Assembly: GCA_035293985.1 (NCBI GenBank)
Contig: DATGLS010000037.1
Span: 186,001-250,000, forward strand
Direction: 5' to 3'
DNA length: 64,000 bases
DNA from: JAVDCA01 sp035293985
Lineage (GTDB): Bacteria > Pseudomonadota > Alphaproteobacteria > Rhizobiales > Xanthobacteraceae
Positions 1-8,671 of the stretch are shown here, in pieces. Under the pieces are notes generated by a model. That model was not told the DNA's origin, searched no databases, and saw only the letters and a list, made by a program, of their open reading frames with translations. Position numbers and translations under genes: made by a program. The number at the start of each line of letters is the position of its first letter. The first letter of the stretch is position 1.

Positions 1-2
1 GC

Positions 3-128
3 ATTCCGGGCGGCCGTTTCGTCACGCCCGATGAGGTCGCAGCCGCGGTCGTCTTCCTCGCGGGCCGCGAGTCGGGGTCGATCACCGGTCATACGCTGCC
101 CGTCGACGGTGGCCTGACGGCTGTGTAG
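3..128 (+). CDS. Short-chain dehydrogenase/reductase, C-terminal end (partial)
   Basis: The window opens inside this gene, so only about 41 C-terminal codons are visible. They read GRFVTPDEVAAAVVFLAG and then ITGHTLPVDGGLT before a TAG stop. This is the usual end of classical SDR oxidoreductases, where a P-x-E/D-V-A helix is followed by the G-x-x-x-x-V-D-G-G strand. The NAD(P)-binding and catalytic parts lie outside the window, so the substrate cannot be inferred. It points the same way as the catabolic genes that follow and could belong to the same pathway. Confidence 0.8.
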   Translation: MPGGRFVTPDEVAAAVVFLAGRESGSITGHTLPVDGGLTAV

Positions 129-333
129 CAACTGCTCAACTCGTCCTCGAGACGCTCGGCCTCCGGCCGAGCTCGGTCGAGCAGTAGGTCGCATGACGAG
201 CGCCGGCTTTCTGCATGACGCTCAGCATCGGTTCATCCGCGCGGCCGTTGCGCCTGCGACCATCGCGGCGGTACCCTCCCGGGCCCGTTGAGAAACGGCA
301 TTCGTCGCGGGCCACATTGGGGAGACGTCGGAC

Positions 334-1392
334 GTGAAACTCGGAACCCTGCTCGGTGACGACATCGGCCACGAGGTCGTTCCCGAGGCCGTCAAGGCGA
401 TCAAGGCGGCGGCCGCCCGCACCGGGCTCGCGATCGAGTGGCAGCCGTTGCCGATCGGCAAGCACGGGCACGAGCAGCACGGCCACACGCTGCCGCCCTC
501 GACCGAGGCAGCGTTGCGTGGGCTCGACGGGTGGATCATGGGGCCGATCGGCCACGCCGCCTATCCGCGCGGCGACGCCACCTGGGTGATGCCGCCAGTG
601 CGCAAGAAGTTCGAGCTTTACGCCGCGCTGCGCCCGTCGCGCTCGTTCGCCAACATCAAGTCGGTCCACAAGGACGTCGACATCGTGTTCGTTCGCGAGC
701 TCTCCGAGGGCATGCTCTATTCCGAGACCGTGATCGCCGGCGGCGCCGAGTTCCGCCCCAACGACGACATCACGGTCGCGATGCGCGTCATCACCCGCCG
801 TGGCTCGAACCGGGTCGCGCGCGAGGCGTTCGAGCTCGCGCGAACGCGGCCGCGCCGGAAGGTGACCGCCGCGCACAAGGAGCCGGTCTATCGCCTCGCC
901 TGCGGCATGTTCGCGGAGGAATGCCGCAAAGTCGCGCGCGAGTTTCCCGACGTGACCTTCGAGGAGGCGATGATCGACACCATCTCGATGAAGCTCGCCA
1001 TGGCGCCGCAGCAGTACGACGTCGTGGTCACGACCAACCAGTTCGGCGACATCCTCTCCGACATCGGCGCCGGCATCGTCGGCGGCCTGGGCCTGGCGCC
1101 CGGCCTGTGCGTCGGCGAGCGCCAGGCGATGGCGCAGGCGACGCATGGCTCGGCCCCCGACATCGCCGGCCGCAACATCGCCAATCCCTATGCGATGATC
1201 GTGTCGGGCGGCATGCTGCTCGGCTGGCTCGGCCGCAAGCGCAACGAGCCGAAGGCGGTCGAGGCCGCACAGCTGATCGCCGCAGCAGTCGAGAAGATCG
1301 TCAGTGAGGCGCGCCACCTCACCCGCGACCTCGGCGGCAGCGCCAGCACGCAGCAAATGGGCGACGCCATCGCGGCGGCCATCGCACAGTAG
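334..1392 (+). CDS. Isocitrate/isopropylmalate dehydrogenase family protein
   Basis: This 352-residue protein belongs to the NAD-dependent decarboxylating dehydrogenases (isopropylmalate, isocitrate, tartrate and homoisocitrate dehydrogenases). The N terminus LLGDDIGHEVVPE is the family's GDGIG segment. NQFGDILSDIGAGIVGGLGL carries the metal-binding aspartates, and HGSAPDIAGRNIANP is the nucleotide-binding loop. The GTG start has a GGAG sequence about ten bases upstream. An acyl-CoA dehydrogenase gene follows 22 bases later, which favours a catabolic role on an organic or branched acid over leucine synthesis, since no leu genes are near. The exact substrate is not determinable from sequence. 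Confidence 0.8.
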   Translation: MKLGTLLGDDIGHEVVPEAVKAIKAAAARTGLAIEWQPLPIGKHGHEQHGHTLPPSTEAALRGLDGWIMGPIGHAAYPRGDATWVMPPVRKKFELYAALRPSRSFANIKSVHKDVDIVFVRELSEGMLYSETVIAGGAEFRPNDDITVAMRVITRRGSNRVAREAFELARTRPRRKVTAAHKEPVYRLACGMFAEECRKVAREFPDVTFEEAMIDTISMKLAMAPQQYDVVVTTNQFGDILSDIGAGIVGGLGLAPGLCVGERQAMAQATHGSAPDIAGRNIANPYAMIVSGGMLLGWLGRKRNEPKAVEAAQLIAAAVEKIVSEARHLTRDLGGSASTQQMGDAIAAAIAQ

Positions 1393-1414
1393 CCAGATTC
1401 ATTCGGAGTCCCTC

Positions 1415-2641
1415 ATGTACAATCTCCACCTCAGTCCCGAGCAGCTGGAAATCCGCGACACCGTGCGCGAGTTCGTCACCCGCGAGGTCAAGCCGGTGGT
1501 GCTCAAGGCGGATCGGCTCGACGTCGCCGATCGCACGCTACCGAAGCATCTGCTCGAGGAGGCCTCGTGCCTCGGCCTTCGTACCCTTGCGCTGTCGGAG
1601 GACAACGGCGGCATCGGCGCCGACGCATTGACGAGCTGCATCGTCGCCGAGGAGCTTGCCGCCGGCGATGCCGACATCGCGGCGGTGCTGACCGAGACGT
1701 CGCGGCTCGCGCATATCATCTTCGACCGCGCCCTGCCGGAAGCCGAGCGCGACCGGCTGCTGCCAGGCTTCCTCGAGCATGACGGCGCCCACCTCGCGGT
1801 GGCGGATCGCGAGGCCGGCAGCGATACGCGGCTCGGCGTGAATTATCATCGGCCTGGCGCCACCACGCCGGCGCTCGCCGCGACCGCCGCGCAGGCCGGC
1901 AACGGCGACTGGGTCATCACGGCGAGCAAGACCTGCGTCGCCAATGCACCGGTTGCTCGCCTTTTCGCGGTCACCGTCAAGGTCAAGGGCCGCGCCGGCG
2001 ACAGCGTGCTGCTGGTGCCGGCCGATGCGCCCGGCGTCATCGTCACGCCGCACGCGAAGCCGTGGCCGCACGGGACCTGCGGCGACGTCACCTTCGCCGA
2101 CGCCCGCGTGCCCGCCGGCAATCTGCTCGCCGACGGCGCCGCCGCCTTGCTGCGCGACACGAGCGGCCGCGGCATCCCGCTCGCCCAGGCGATCAACATC
2201 GGCATCGGCCGCGCCGCCTATGAGGCGGCGGTCGACTACGCTCATCTTCGCATCCAGGGTGGGCGGCCGCTGATCGAGCATCAGGCGATCGCCACCAAGC
2301 TCGCCGACATCGCGATCCGCCTCGAGGTGTCGCGCGCCGCCGTCTGGCAAGCGGCTTGGGCCTGCGATCACCCCGACGCGGTCGCCGACCGCAGCGTCTC
2401 CGACCTGCCGCTCACCACGGTCGCGCAGGTGTTCGTCTCCGACGCCATCGTCAAGGCCGCCAAGGACGCGGCGGAGATCTTCGGCGCCATGGGCGTGATG
2501 CGCGACATGCCGCTGCAGAAGTACTTGCATGACGCCCGCGTCTGCCAGCACGCGGGCGACGGCAACCGCGAGGCGCGCCTGCGCATCGCCGAGCACATCG
2601 CCGGCTATCGACGCGCCGCCGCCGCGATCGCGGCGGAGTAA
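1415..2641 (+). CDS. Acyl-CoA dehydrogenase
   Basis: A 408-residue flavoprotein of the acyl-CoA dehydrogenase family. It has an N-terminal helical domain, a middle beta domain (AVADREAGSDTRL matches the family's T/A-E-P-x-A-G-S-D segment) and a C-terminal helical domain ending with IFGAMGVMRDMPLQKYLHDARV, where the family's Q/G-G-x-G motif and the D-x-R contact FAD. The ATG at 1415 was chosen because it begins the conserved helix SPEQLEIRDTVREF and has GGAG upstream. It starts 22 bases after the dehydrogenase before it and is probably in one operon with it. A second, different family member follows at 2756; two such proteins side by side often handle different acyl chains or form a heteromer. 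Confidence 0.85.
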   Translation: MYNLHLSPEQLEIRDTVREFVTREVKPVVLKADRLDVADRTLPKHLLEEASCLGLRTLALSEDNGGIGADALTSCIVAEELAAGDADIAAVLTETSRLAHIIFDRALPEAERDRLLPGFLEHDGAHLAVADREAGSDTRLGVNYHRPGATTPALAATAAQAGNGDWVITASKTCVANAPVARLFAVTVKVKGRAGDSVLLVPADAPGVIVTPHAKPWPHGTCGDVTFADARVPAGNLLADGAAALLRDTSGRGIPLAQAINIGIGRAAYEAAVDYAHLRIQGGRPLIEHQAIATKLADIAIRLEVSRAAVWQAAWACDHPDAVADRSVSDLPLTTVAQVFVSDAIVKAAKDAAEIFGAMGVMRDMPLQKYLHDARVCQHAGDGNREARLRIAEHIAGYRRAAAAIAAE

Positions 2642-2647
2642 GACAAT

Positions 2648-2741
2648 GTCATTGCGAGGAGCGCGAAGCGCGACGAAGCAAGCTCGACCAACGAATGCAT
2701 GCGCAAGCGGAGCGAGATTGCTCCGCTTCGCGCGCAATGAC
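2648..2741. repeat. REP-like palindromic intergenic element
   Basis: The gap between the two acyl-CoA dehydrogenase genes is filled by an element with perfect 9-base inverted ends, GTCATTGCG at 2648-2656 and CGCAATGAC at 2733-2741. The inner arms are also complementary (GAGGAGCGCGAAGCGC against GAGCGAGATTGCTCCGCTTC-type sequence). A degenerate relative lies at 28462-28538. Such elements are common between genes in Hyphomicrobiales genomes. It could form a long hairpin within the operon transcript. Confidence 0.7.
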
Positions 2742-2755
2742 TAGGAGATAATCCG

Positions 2756-3952
2756 ATGGACTTCACCCTGAGCAACGAGCAGCGCTCCTGGCAGATGGCG
2801 GCGCGCAAATTCGCCGAAGAGGAAGTGCGGCCGATCTCGCTCGAGCGCGACGACATCCCGACCGCGGCCGAGACCTGGGACTGGGACATCATCAAGAAGG
2901 GCTCGAAGCTCGGCTTCCGCACGCTGGCGGTGCCGAAGGAGTGGGGCGGTCACGGCGCCGACTTCGTCTCGCAGGCGCTGGTGATGGCCGAGATCGCCCG
3001 CGCCGACAGCGCGATCTCGAAGGCCTTCAGCCAGAACTGGAAATGGAGCCACCTGATCTCGGCCTCGTGCACCGAGGAGCAGAAGCAACGTTTCCTGCCG
3101 GACTTCATCGCCGACGACACCTTCGTCCTAGGCAAGGGCATCACCGAGCCCGGCGCCGGCTCCGACAACCGCCTGCCGCCCGCCGACGATCCCAAGGCCG
3201 GCCTGCGCCTGCGCGCCGAGCGGCACGGGGACGAATGGATCCTCAACGGCGAGAAGGCCTTCATCGCCAACGCGCCGGTCGGCAAGCTCTTCTTCATCGA
3301 CGCGCGCACCGATCCGAACGCGCCGCTCAAGCAGGGCACGACCATGTTCCTGGTGCCGCGCAACACGCCCGGCTTCCGCATCGGCAAGGTGTTCAACAAG
3401 GCGGGCTGGCGCTTCTACCAGAACGGCGAAATGATTTTCGAGAACGCGCGCGTGCCGCACGCCAACGTGGTCGGCGAGGTCGACGGCGCCGTGCGCAAGT
3501 CGGGCAGCAAGGGCGGCGACACCACCGGCGGCGACCTCTTCGGCGACCTCGAGCTCGCCGCCAATGCGCTCGGCATCTGCGACGACGCCTGCGCCAGCGC
3601 GATGCGCTTCGCCCGGACCGAGCAGCAGGGCGGCCAGCCGCTGTTCGCCCAGCAGAGCATCCAGCTCGCCATCTGCAAGATGCAGGCGCTGACGGAGGCG
3701 CTGCGCTGCTTCGTCATGCGCGTCGCCTGGGAGCACGACAACAAGGTGCATTCCTTCAACGCCGGCCTGGCGATGAACTTCTCCACCGACGCCGTGCAGG
3801 AGGTGACCGAGCTCTACATGGATGTGCGCGGCGCCAACGGCTGCGTGATGGACCACCACACCGACAAGCTCGTGCGCGACGCCTTCATCTGGAGCCACCT
3901 CGCGGGCGACAACGTGCAACGGATGAAGGTGGCGCGGAGACTGGCGAATTGA
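2756..3952 (+). CDS. Acyl-CoA dehydrogenase
   Basis: A 398-residue second member of the acyl-CoA dehydrogenase family, clearly diverged from its upstream neighbour. GKGITEPGAGSDNRLPP carries the T-E-P-x-A-G-S-D motif of the beta domain that contacts substrate and flavin, and the C-terminal part (DVRGANGCVMDHHTDKLVRD) fits the family's terminal helix pair. The ATG follows a GGAG at about 2744. The length matches the family norm. It lies downstream of the REP-like element, so co-transcription with the first gene is possible but could be modulated. The substrate is unknown. Confidence 0.85.
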   Translation: MDFTLSNEQRSWQMAARKFAEEEVRPISLERDDIPTAAETWDWDIIKKGSKLGFRTLAVPKEWGGHGADFVSQALVMAEIARADSAISKAFSQNWKWSHLISASCTEEQKQRFLPDFIADDTFVLGKGITEPGAGSDNRLPPADDPKAGLRLRAERHGDEWILNGEKAFIANAPVGKLFFIDARTDPNAPLKQGTTMFLVPRNTPGFRIGKVFNKAGWRFYQNGEMIFENARVPHANVVGEVDGAVRKSGSKGGDTTGGDLFGDLELAANALGICDDACASAMRFARTEQQGGQPLFAQQSIQLAICKMQALTEALRCFVMRVAWEHDNKVHSFNAGLAMNFSTDAVQEVTELYMDVRGANGCVMDHHTDKLVRDAFIWSHLAGDNVQRMKVARRLAN

Positions 3953-4017
3953 GCATGCTTGCTCGGCGCTGGCGCCCCCTCTTCCCCTAAGGGAGAAGGA
4001 GCGCGGGCAGCATGCTC
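3951..4017. repeat. Intergenic inverted repeat with internal hairpin
   Basis: Directly at the stop codon of the preceding gene lies GAGCATGCT (3951-3959), mirrored by AGCATGCTC (4009-4017). Between them is a second hairpin-like stretch, CTTCCCCTAAGGGAGAAG. Related C/T-rich then G/A-rich intergenic stretches occur elsewhere in the window (about 62015-62050 and 54855-54880). It may stabilise or terminate the transcript before the alcohol dehydrogenase gene. Confidence 0.45.
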
Positions 4018-4030
4018 GGGAGCACTTCTC

Positions 4031-5062
4031 ATGAAAGCAATGCTGCTGCGCGGGCCCAACACGCCCTTCGAGCCGGTGCAGCTTCCCGATCCGACGCCCG
4101 GCCCTGGTGAGGCGGTCGCCCGTGTCGTCACCTGCGGCTCGGGTCTCACCATCCAGCACGTCAAAGCCGGGCGGCGGAAGACCAACTTTCCGCGCGTGCT
4201 CGGTCATGAGATCGCGGCCGAGATCGTCGCAATCGGCGCCGGCGTGACAACCCTGAAAGTCGGCGACGGCGTCACCGCGTACTACTATCTCAACTGCGGG
4301 CAGTGCCGGTATTGCCTCGCCAATCTCGAGCCGCTGTGCACCGCCGAGGGCGGCAATGTCGGCATCGAATGCGACGGCGGCTATGCCGAGTACATCAAGC
4401 TGCCGGCGCACATCTTCGTGAAATTCCCCGACGCGCTCGACTGGCGCGCGCAGCCGGCCGAGGCGGGCGTCATCACCGATGCGCTCGCCACCCCCTACAA
4501 GGTGCTGCGCCGCGCCGGCATTCGCGGCGGCGAGACCGTCGCGGTGATCGGCGCCGGGGGTGGCGTCGGCATCCACCAGGTGATGATGGCGAGCTGGGCG
4601 AACGCGCGCGTGATCGCCGTCGAGGTCGCGCGGGAAAAATTCGACGCCTGCCGCAAGGCCGGGGCCGACATGGTGGTCGACGCGCGCGCCGACGATGTCG
4701 CGCCCGCGCTGCGCGATCTCACCCACGGCGCCGGGATCGACGTGGTGATCGACTACGTCTGCACCGCGGCGACGCTCGAAGCCGGCGCCAAGGCGCTCGG
4801 CCGCCGCGGCCGCCTCGTCATCCTCGGCGGCGCCGCGCAGCCGTTCAACGTCGCGGCGCGGCAGATGCTGCTCGCCGAGCAATCGATCCTCGGCAGCCGC
4901 TACGTCACGCGGGCGGAAATCCTCGAAACCTGCGACCTCGTCGCTAGCGGCGCCGTCCGTCCGCTCGTCACCGAGCTGCGTCCGCTCGCCGACGCCGAGC
5001 TGATCCACGACCGCGTCGAGCGCGGCCTGGTGACGGGACGGGCCGCACTGCAGGTGGAGTGA
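4031..5062 (+). CDS. Zinc-dependent alcohol dehydrogenase (MDR family)
   Basis: A 343-residue medium-chain dehydrogenase. The catalytic zinc site is visible as Cys in VVTCGSG and GHE in VLGHEIAAEIV. The structural zinc lobe has the four-cysteine pattern CGQCRYCLANLEPLC. The Rossmann motif is VIGAGGGVGIHQ. The ATG at 4031 starts the typical MKAMLLRGPN strand; 24 in-frame codons upstream look non-coding. It probably oxidises an alcohol or reduces an aldehyde produced by the upstream enzymes. A copy of its last about 70 bases reappears at 5655-5724. Confidence 0.85.
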   Translation: MKAMLLRGPNTPFEPVQLPDPTPGPGEAVARVVTCGSGLTIQHVKAGRRKTNFPRVLGHEIAAEIVAIGAGVTTLKVGDGVTAYYYLNCGQCRYCLANLEPLCTAEGGNVGIECDGGYAEYIKLPAHIFVKFPDALDWRAQPAEAGVITDALATPYKVLRRAGIRGGETVAVIGAGGGVGIHQVMMASWANARVIAVEVAREKFDACRKAGADMVVDARADDVAPALRDLTHGAGIDVVIDYVCTAATLEAGAKALGRRGRLVILGGAAQPFNVAARQMLLAEQSILGSRYVTRAEILETCDLVASGAVRPLVTELRPLADAELIHDRVERGLVTGRAALQVE

Positions 5063-5097
5063 GGGTCGCATCGGTGCAGGTCCAAAAATTTTCCGAC

Positions 5098-5362
5098 AAA
5101 AATACAGGCGATCTACAATGGAACATTCGCGCCAAATAGAATGCAAGGCCTTGCTCCCACGACAGAAAAGGCGCCAGCGCAAAAACAGGGCGAGCAGGAA
5201 AATAACAGGGCGAACAACAATGGAAACAATGAAAAATACAGAGAGGTCCGACGTGCGATCGTAGCCCCGCGGAAGAGAGGGGATGGGCGCGCGCCTGAAA
5301 ACAAAACGCGCCCGAGGCCGTGGGGCTGCGGACGCGCGAACGTCACTCTGCACTTAATGCCA
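5098..5362. repeat. Dispersed intergenic element (longer copy)
   Basis: This non-coding, comparatively A-rich stretch begins with AAATACAGGCGATCTACA and ends with ACTCTGCACTTAATGCCA. Both ends recur, 17 of 18 and 16 of 18 bases identical, in the same order at 55533-55707. Internal sequence differs except for short repeats such as AACAGGGCGA at 5184 and 5204. No convincing gene lies between 5063 and 5457. It is probably a copy of a small repeated element, decayed inside. Confidence 0.5.
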
Positions 5363-5457
5363 TGCGCCACTCGCGCCCGGAACGCAAGCGGAATTCGATC
5401 TATCCCGACTATTCACGGTTGCACCGGATCTGGCCGATCGTCGGATGTCACCCGCGA

Positions 5458-5654
5458 CCCTTCACCGCCTCGCGCACACCGCGAACAGCCGCTCCACGTC
5501 GGCGTCCGTATTCCACAGATGCGGCATCACCCGCATCGTTGTGCCGCGCACCATACATGAACGTTGCCGGCCGCGAGCCGCGCCGGCAGGTCGGCGGGCA
5601 CGCCGCCCCGCGAAGTGCAGGCCGAGATAGTGCCCGGCGCGGCGTGCATCCGGC
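5458..5654 (-). pseudogene. Fragment of class V aminotransferase gene (3-prime end copy)
   Basis: This stretch is a diverged copy of the last roughly 200 bases of the intact aminotransferase gene at 7434-8597. It decodes to RAGHYLGLHFAG, then MRVMPHLWNTDADVERLFAV, against RAGHYLGLRFAG and MRVTPHLWNTDADVERLFAV in the intact gene, but in different frames, so frameshifts are present. There is no start or catalytic region. It abuts without a gap a copy of the alcohol dehydrogenase 3-prime end, which suggests the junction of an old tandem duplication. Confidence 0.8.
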
Positions 5655-5724
5655 GCCGACGCCGAGCTCATCCGCGACCGCGTCGAGCGCGGCCAGGTGA
5701 CGGGACGGGCCGCGCTGAAGGTGG
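5655..5724 (+). pseudogene. Fragment of alcohol dehydrogenase gene (3-prime end copy)
   Basis: About 70 bases nearly identical (roughly 5 differences) to 4987-5058, the last codons of the zinc alcohol dehydrogenase gene. Both decode to ADAELI-x-DRVERG-x-VTGRAAL. The native stop codon is lost. It directly follows the aminotransferase fragment and precedes the phosphodiesterase gene, so the order dehydrogenase end - gap - aminotransferase end occurs twice. Confidence 0.85.
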
Positions 5725-5807
5725 TTGAGCGTTGGCAGCGTCGCAGTGTCACAAATCGATCGGCGGCGACGTGCTAGCTCTGCCTGGGTTCCGAAGAAAG
5801 TGACGCA

Positions 5808-7421
5808 ATGAAGAGATTTATCCGCGCCGTATTCGCCGCCATCATCCTGCTTTCCGCGAACCAGGCATACGCCGGCAAGGCGGTGCTCGACCTGGTGCTG
5901 GTGCTCGACGGGATGCGGCCCGATCTGATCGATCCGCAGGAGACGCCCAACCTGTGGCGGCTGCGCCAAGAGGGCGTGAACTTCCTCAACAGCCATTCGG
6001 TCTTTCCGATCGTCACGCGTGTCAACTCGACCGCGATCGCGACCGGCATGTATCCGGAGCACAACGGCATCTTCGGCAACACGATCTACGTGCGTGCGGT
6101 CGACGCCCGCCATGCCTTCGGCAACGATGACTACAAGAACCTGCTGCGCCTCGACGCCGCGACCGGCGGCCACATGGTGCTCGCCAAAAGCCTCGCCCAA
6201 TTCCTGGCCGAGCACGGCAAGACGCTCGCGGTCGTCCATTCGGGCACGACCGGCAGCGCGCTGCTCGCCAATCCGCGCGGTCCGCAGGGCGTCGGCGTCC
6301 TCATCAATGGCTGGTGGGAGCCAGGTGTGCGCGTCGGATTCCCCGATCCCGTCAATGACGCGATCCTGGGGCGCTTCGCGGCGGCGCCGCCGGCGGGCGG
6401 GCCGAAAGATTCGTTCATCGATCGTGTCAACTGGACCGAGCGCGTGCTGCGCGACTACGTGCTGCCCGACCTCAAGCCCGACGTGGTGGTCAACTGGCTC
6501 ACCGAGCCTGACCACACCCAGCACGCGCGCGGCCCTGGCTCGCCGCAGGCGCGTGCGGTGATCCGCAATGACGATCGCGAGATCGGCCTTTTGCTCGACC
6601 GCCTGCGCGAGCTCGGCCTCGCCGAGCGCACCAACATCCTCGTCGTCTCCGACCATGGCTTCCACCACAGCGATGTGGGTGTCGACGTCACGGCTGAGCT
6701 GATCAAGGCCGGCCTCAAGGCCGGCCCCGACTCCGACGACGTCGTGATCGCGAGCAGCGGCGAGGCGATGCTGCTGCATGTGCGCGACCACGATGCCGGA
6801 CGGATCGGCGCGGTCGTGCGGTTCCTGCAGCATCAGTCCTGGGTCGGCGTCCTGTTCACGGCGGCAAGGCCGGATATGTTCGAGGCCTTTCCGGGCGCAA
6901 ACGTCGGAGGGCGCGAGGCCGGCACCTTCGACCTTGACCTCATCCATCTCGCGCAGTCGGATCGCGCGCCCGACATCGTGATGACGTTCCCATGGAGCTC
7001 GAATCTCGGCGCGTTCGGCCTGCCGGGCACGAGCTATACCCAGGCGGCGACGACCGGTCCGCTCGCCGGCACGGCCGGCAACCACGGCAACATGAGCCCG
7101 TGGACCGTGCGCAACACCTTCTTCGCCTGGGGCGTCGACTTCAAGCGCGGCGTCACGCTGCGCACGCCTGCCGGCAATGTCGACCTCGCGCCCACGCTGC
7201 TGGCGCTGATGAACCTCGACCATGACGTCGATCTCGCCCAGTTCGACGGCCGCCCGCTGCGCGAAGCCTTCGCGGATGGTCCCGATGAAGAACAGATCCC
7301 GGTCGAAACTCACACCTATACGGTCGCGACCCCCGACGGCGCCTATCGTGCCGCCCTGCAGCTCACCGATCTCGGCCGCTTCCGTTACGTCGACAAGAGC
7401 TGGCGCATGAGTGAGGGTTAG
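5808..7421 (+). CDS. Secreted type I phosphodiesterase / nucleotide pyrophosphatase family protein
   Basis: A 537-residue alkaline-phosphatase-superfamily protein. Residues 1-23 (MKRFIRAVFAAIILL up to NQAYA) form a Sec signal peptide, so it acts in the periplasm or outside. VLVLDGMRPDLID holds the first metal-binding Asp. The Thr in SVFPIVTRVNSTAIATG is the expected nucleophile, followed by GMYPEHNGIFGN. TEPDHTQHARGPGS and VVSDHGFHHS supply further metal ligands, and GNHGNMSPW the late His. The family hydrolyses phosphodiester or pyrophosphate bonds of nucleotides or lipids; the substrate here is open. The gene lies between the two direct repeats of aminotransferase 3-prime sequence and may have been inserted there. 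Confidence 0.85.
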   Translation: MKRFIRAVFAAIILLSANQAYAGKAVLDLVLVLDGMRPDLIDPQETPNLWRLRQEGVNFLNSHSVFPIVTRVNSTAIATGMYPEHNGIFGNTIYVRAVDARHAFGNDDYKNLLRLDAATGGHMVLAKSLAQFLAEHGKTLAVVHSGTTGSALLANPRGPQGVGVLINGWWEPGVRVGFPDPVNDAILGRFAAAPPAGGPKDSFIDRVNWTERVLRDYVLPDLKPDVVVNWLTEPDHTQHARGPGSPQARAVIRNDDREIGLLLDRLRELGLAERTNILVVSDHGFHHSDVGVDVTAELIKAGLKAGPDSDDVVIASSGEAMLLHVRDHDAGRIGAVVRFLQHQSWVGVLFTAARPDMFEAFPGANVGGREAGTFDLDLIHLAQSDRAPDIVMTFPWSSNLGAFGLPGTSYTQAATTGPLAGTAGNHGNMSPWTVRNTFFAWGVDFKRGVTLRTPAGNVDLAPTLLALMNLDHDVDLAQFDGRPLREAFADGPDEEQIPVETHTYTVATPDGAYRAALQLTDLGRFRYVDKSWRMSEG

Positions 7422-7433
7422 GGGTCCGGCGGC

Positions 7434-8597
7434 TCAGCGGCCCTTTACCCCCTCGCGCAGGACGGCAAACAATCTTTCCACGTCCGCGTCCGTATTCCAC
7501 AGATGCGGCGTCACCCGCATCGCAGCCCCGCGCACCGACACATGCACGTTACTGGCCGCGAGCCGTGCCGGCAGGTCGGCCGGCACGCCGCCGGCAAAGC
7601 GCAGACCGAGATAGTGCCCGGCCCGGCGGGCATCCGGCACACTGCCGATGCCGAACTCGCCGCGCGCCCGCTCGGCGATCGCGTCGGTGCGTCGCCGCAG
7701 CGTCGCCTGGATGTTGGCGACGCCCCAGCCCAGCAGCAGGTCGATCGAGCACGCCGCCGCCGGCATCAGGGCGAAATTGCTGCGCTCGCCGACGTCGAAG
7801 CGCCGCGCGCCGGGCTGGAAGTCGCGCTGGTAGTTGACGAGGCCGGCGAAGTCCTCCGAGTCGCGCCGCGCGATCCAGTTGTGCTCGATCGGCCGGCCGT
7901 CCTGCCGTCGCGGCGCGACGTAGAGGTAGCCGAGACTGTACGGCCCGAGCATCCACTTGTAGCCGCCGACCGCGAGGTAGTCCGGATCGATGCGCGCGAC
8001 GTCGAGCGGCAAGGCGCCGACCGATTGCGTGCCATCGATGCAGAGCGCGGCGCCGACCCGGCGGCACGCGGCACCGACCGCGACCAGATCGATCAGCCCG
8101 CCATCGGTCCAATGACAATGCGGGACTGCGACGAGCCCGGTCGATGCATCGATGCGCGCGAGCACCGCGGCCGTCCAGTCGTCATCCGCCGGCCGCGGCA
8201 CGGTGACGAACGTGGCGCCGGTGCGCTCGGCGAGCTCCATCCACGGATAGACGTTGGAGGGAAACTGCTCCGCCAATGTCACGACCGTCTGCGACTTGGC
8301 CACCACGATGTTGGTCGCCGCCTGCGCCATCCCGTACGACACCGCCGGAATGATCGCGATGTCGTCCGCCCGCGCATTGACCAGCCGCGCGAAGGCGCCG
8401 CGCACCGCCTCGCTGCCGGTGAAGAAATCCGCCGGCGCCACCGTCCACGGCCGGCTCTTGCGCCGCAGCCCCGCTTCGCCCGCGGCCACCGATGCCTTCG
8501 GCAGCGGCGACATGTAGGCGCAATTGAGGAATGCCACGTCGTCCGGGATGTCGAAGAAGTGGCGCTGCGAGGGGAGGGGCGTGCGGTCATCAGTCAT
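7434..8597 (-). CDS. Aminotransferase class V family protein (PLP enzyme)
   Basis: A 387-residue fold-type I PLP enzyme. SVGALPLDVARIDPDYLAVGGYKWMLGP is the cofactor region, with the Schiff-base Lys in GGYKWM and the His/Asp-type contacts in VPHCHWTDGGLIDL and LCIDGTQSVG. The N terminus RHFFDIPDDVAFLNCAYMSPLP is typical of cysteine-desulfurase-like and kynureninase-like members. Family members transaminate, desulfurate or eliminate amino acids; no specific reaction can be fixed. A RidA-family gene lies upstream on the same strand, a sensible pairing because PLP enzymes release reactive enamines. Confidence 0.8.
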   Translation of the reverse strand: MTDDRTPLPSQRHFFDIPDDVAFLNCAYMSPLPKASVAAGEAGLRRKSRPWTVAPADFFTGSEAVRGAFARLVNARADDIAIIPAVSYGMAQAATNIVVAKSQTVVTLAEQFPSNVYPWMELAERTGATFVTVPRPADDDWTAAVLARIDASTGLVAVPHCHWTDGGLIDLVAVGAACRRVGAALCIDGTQSVGALPLDVARIDPDYLAVGGYKWMLGPYSLGYLYVAPRRQDGRPIEHNWIARRDSEDFAGLVNYQRDFQPGARRFDVGERSNFALMPAAACSIDLLLGWGVANIQATLRRRTDAIAERARGEFGIGSVPDARRAGHYLGLRFAGGVPADLPARLAASNVHVSVRGAAMRVTPHLWNTDADVERLFAVLREGVKGR

Positions 8598-8671
8598 GTG
8601 TGGCTCGAGGGCTCATTGATCGCACCATAGGCGGCGCAGCTGCTTCGGCGCTTCCTCATCCGATTTTTGCA

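Noticed and set aside
136..1356. 406-codon minus-strand open frame opposite the dehydrogenase gene, and many similar long antisense frames elsewhere
   Set aside because: They mirror strongly conserved genes on the other strand and encode His/Arg/Asp-rich sequence with no domain; shadows of high GC content.
5184..5213. Repeated AACAGGGCGA units as a possible CRISPR-like array
   Set aside because: Only two short units 20 bases apart, no regular repeat-spacer structure and no cas genes.
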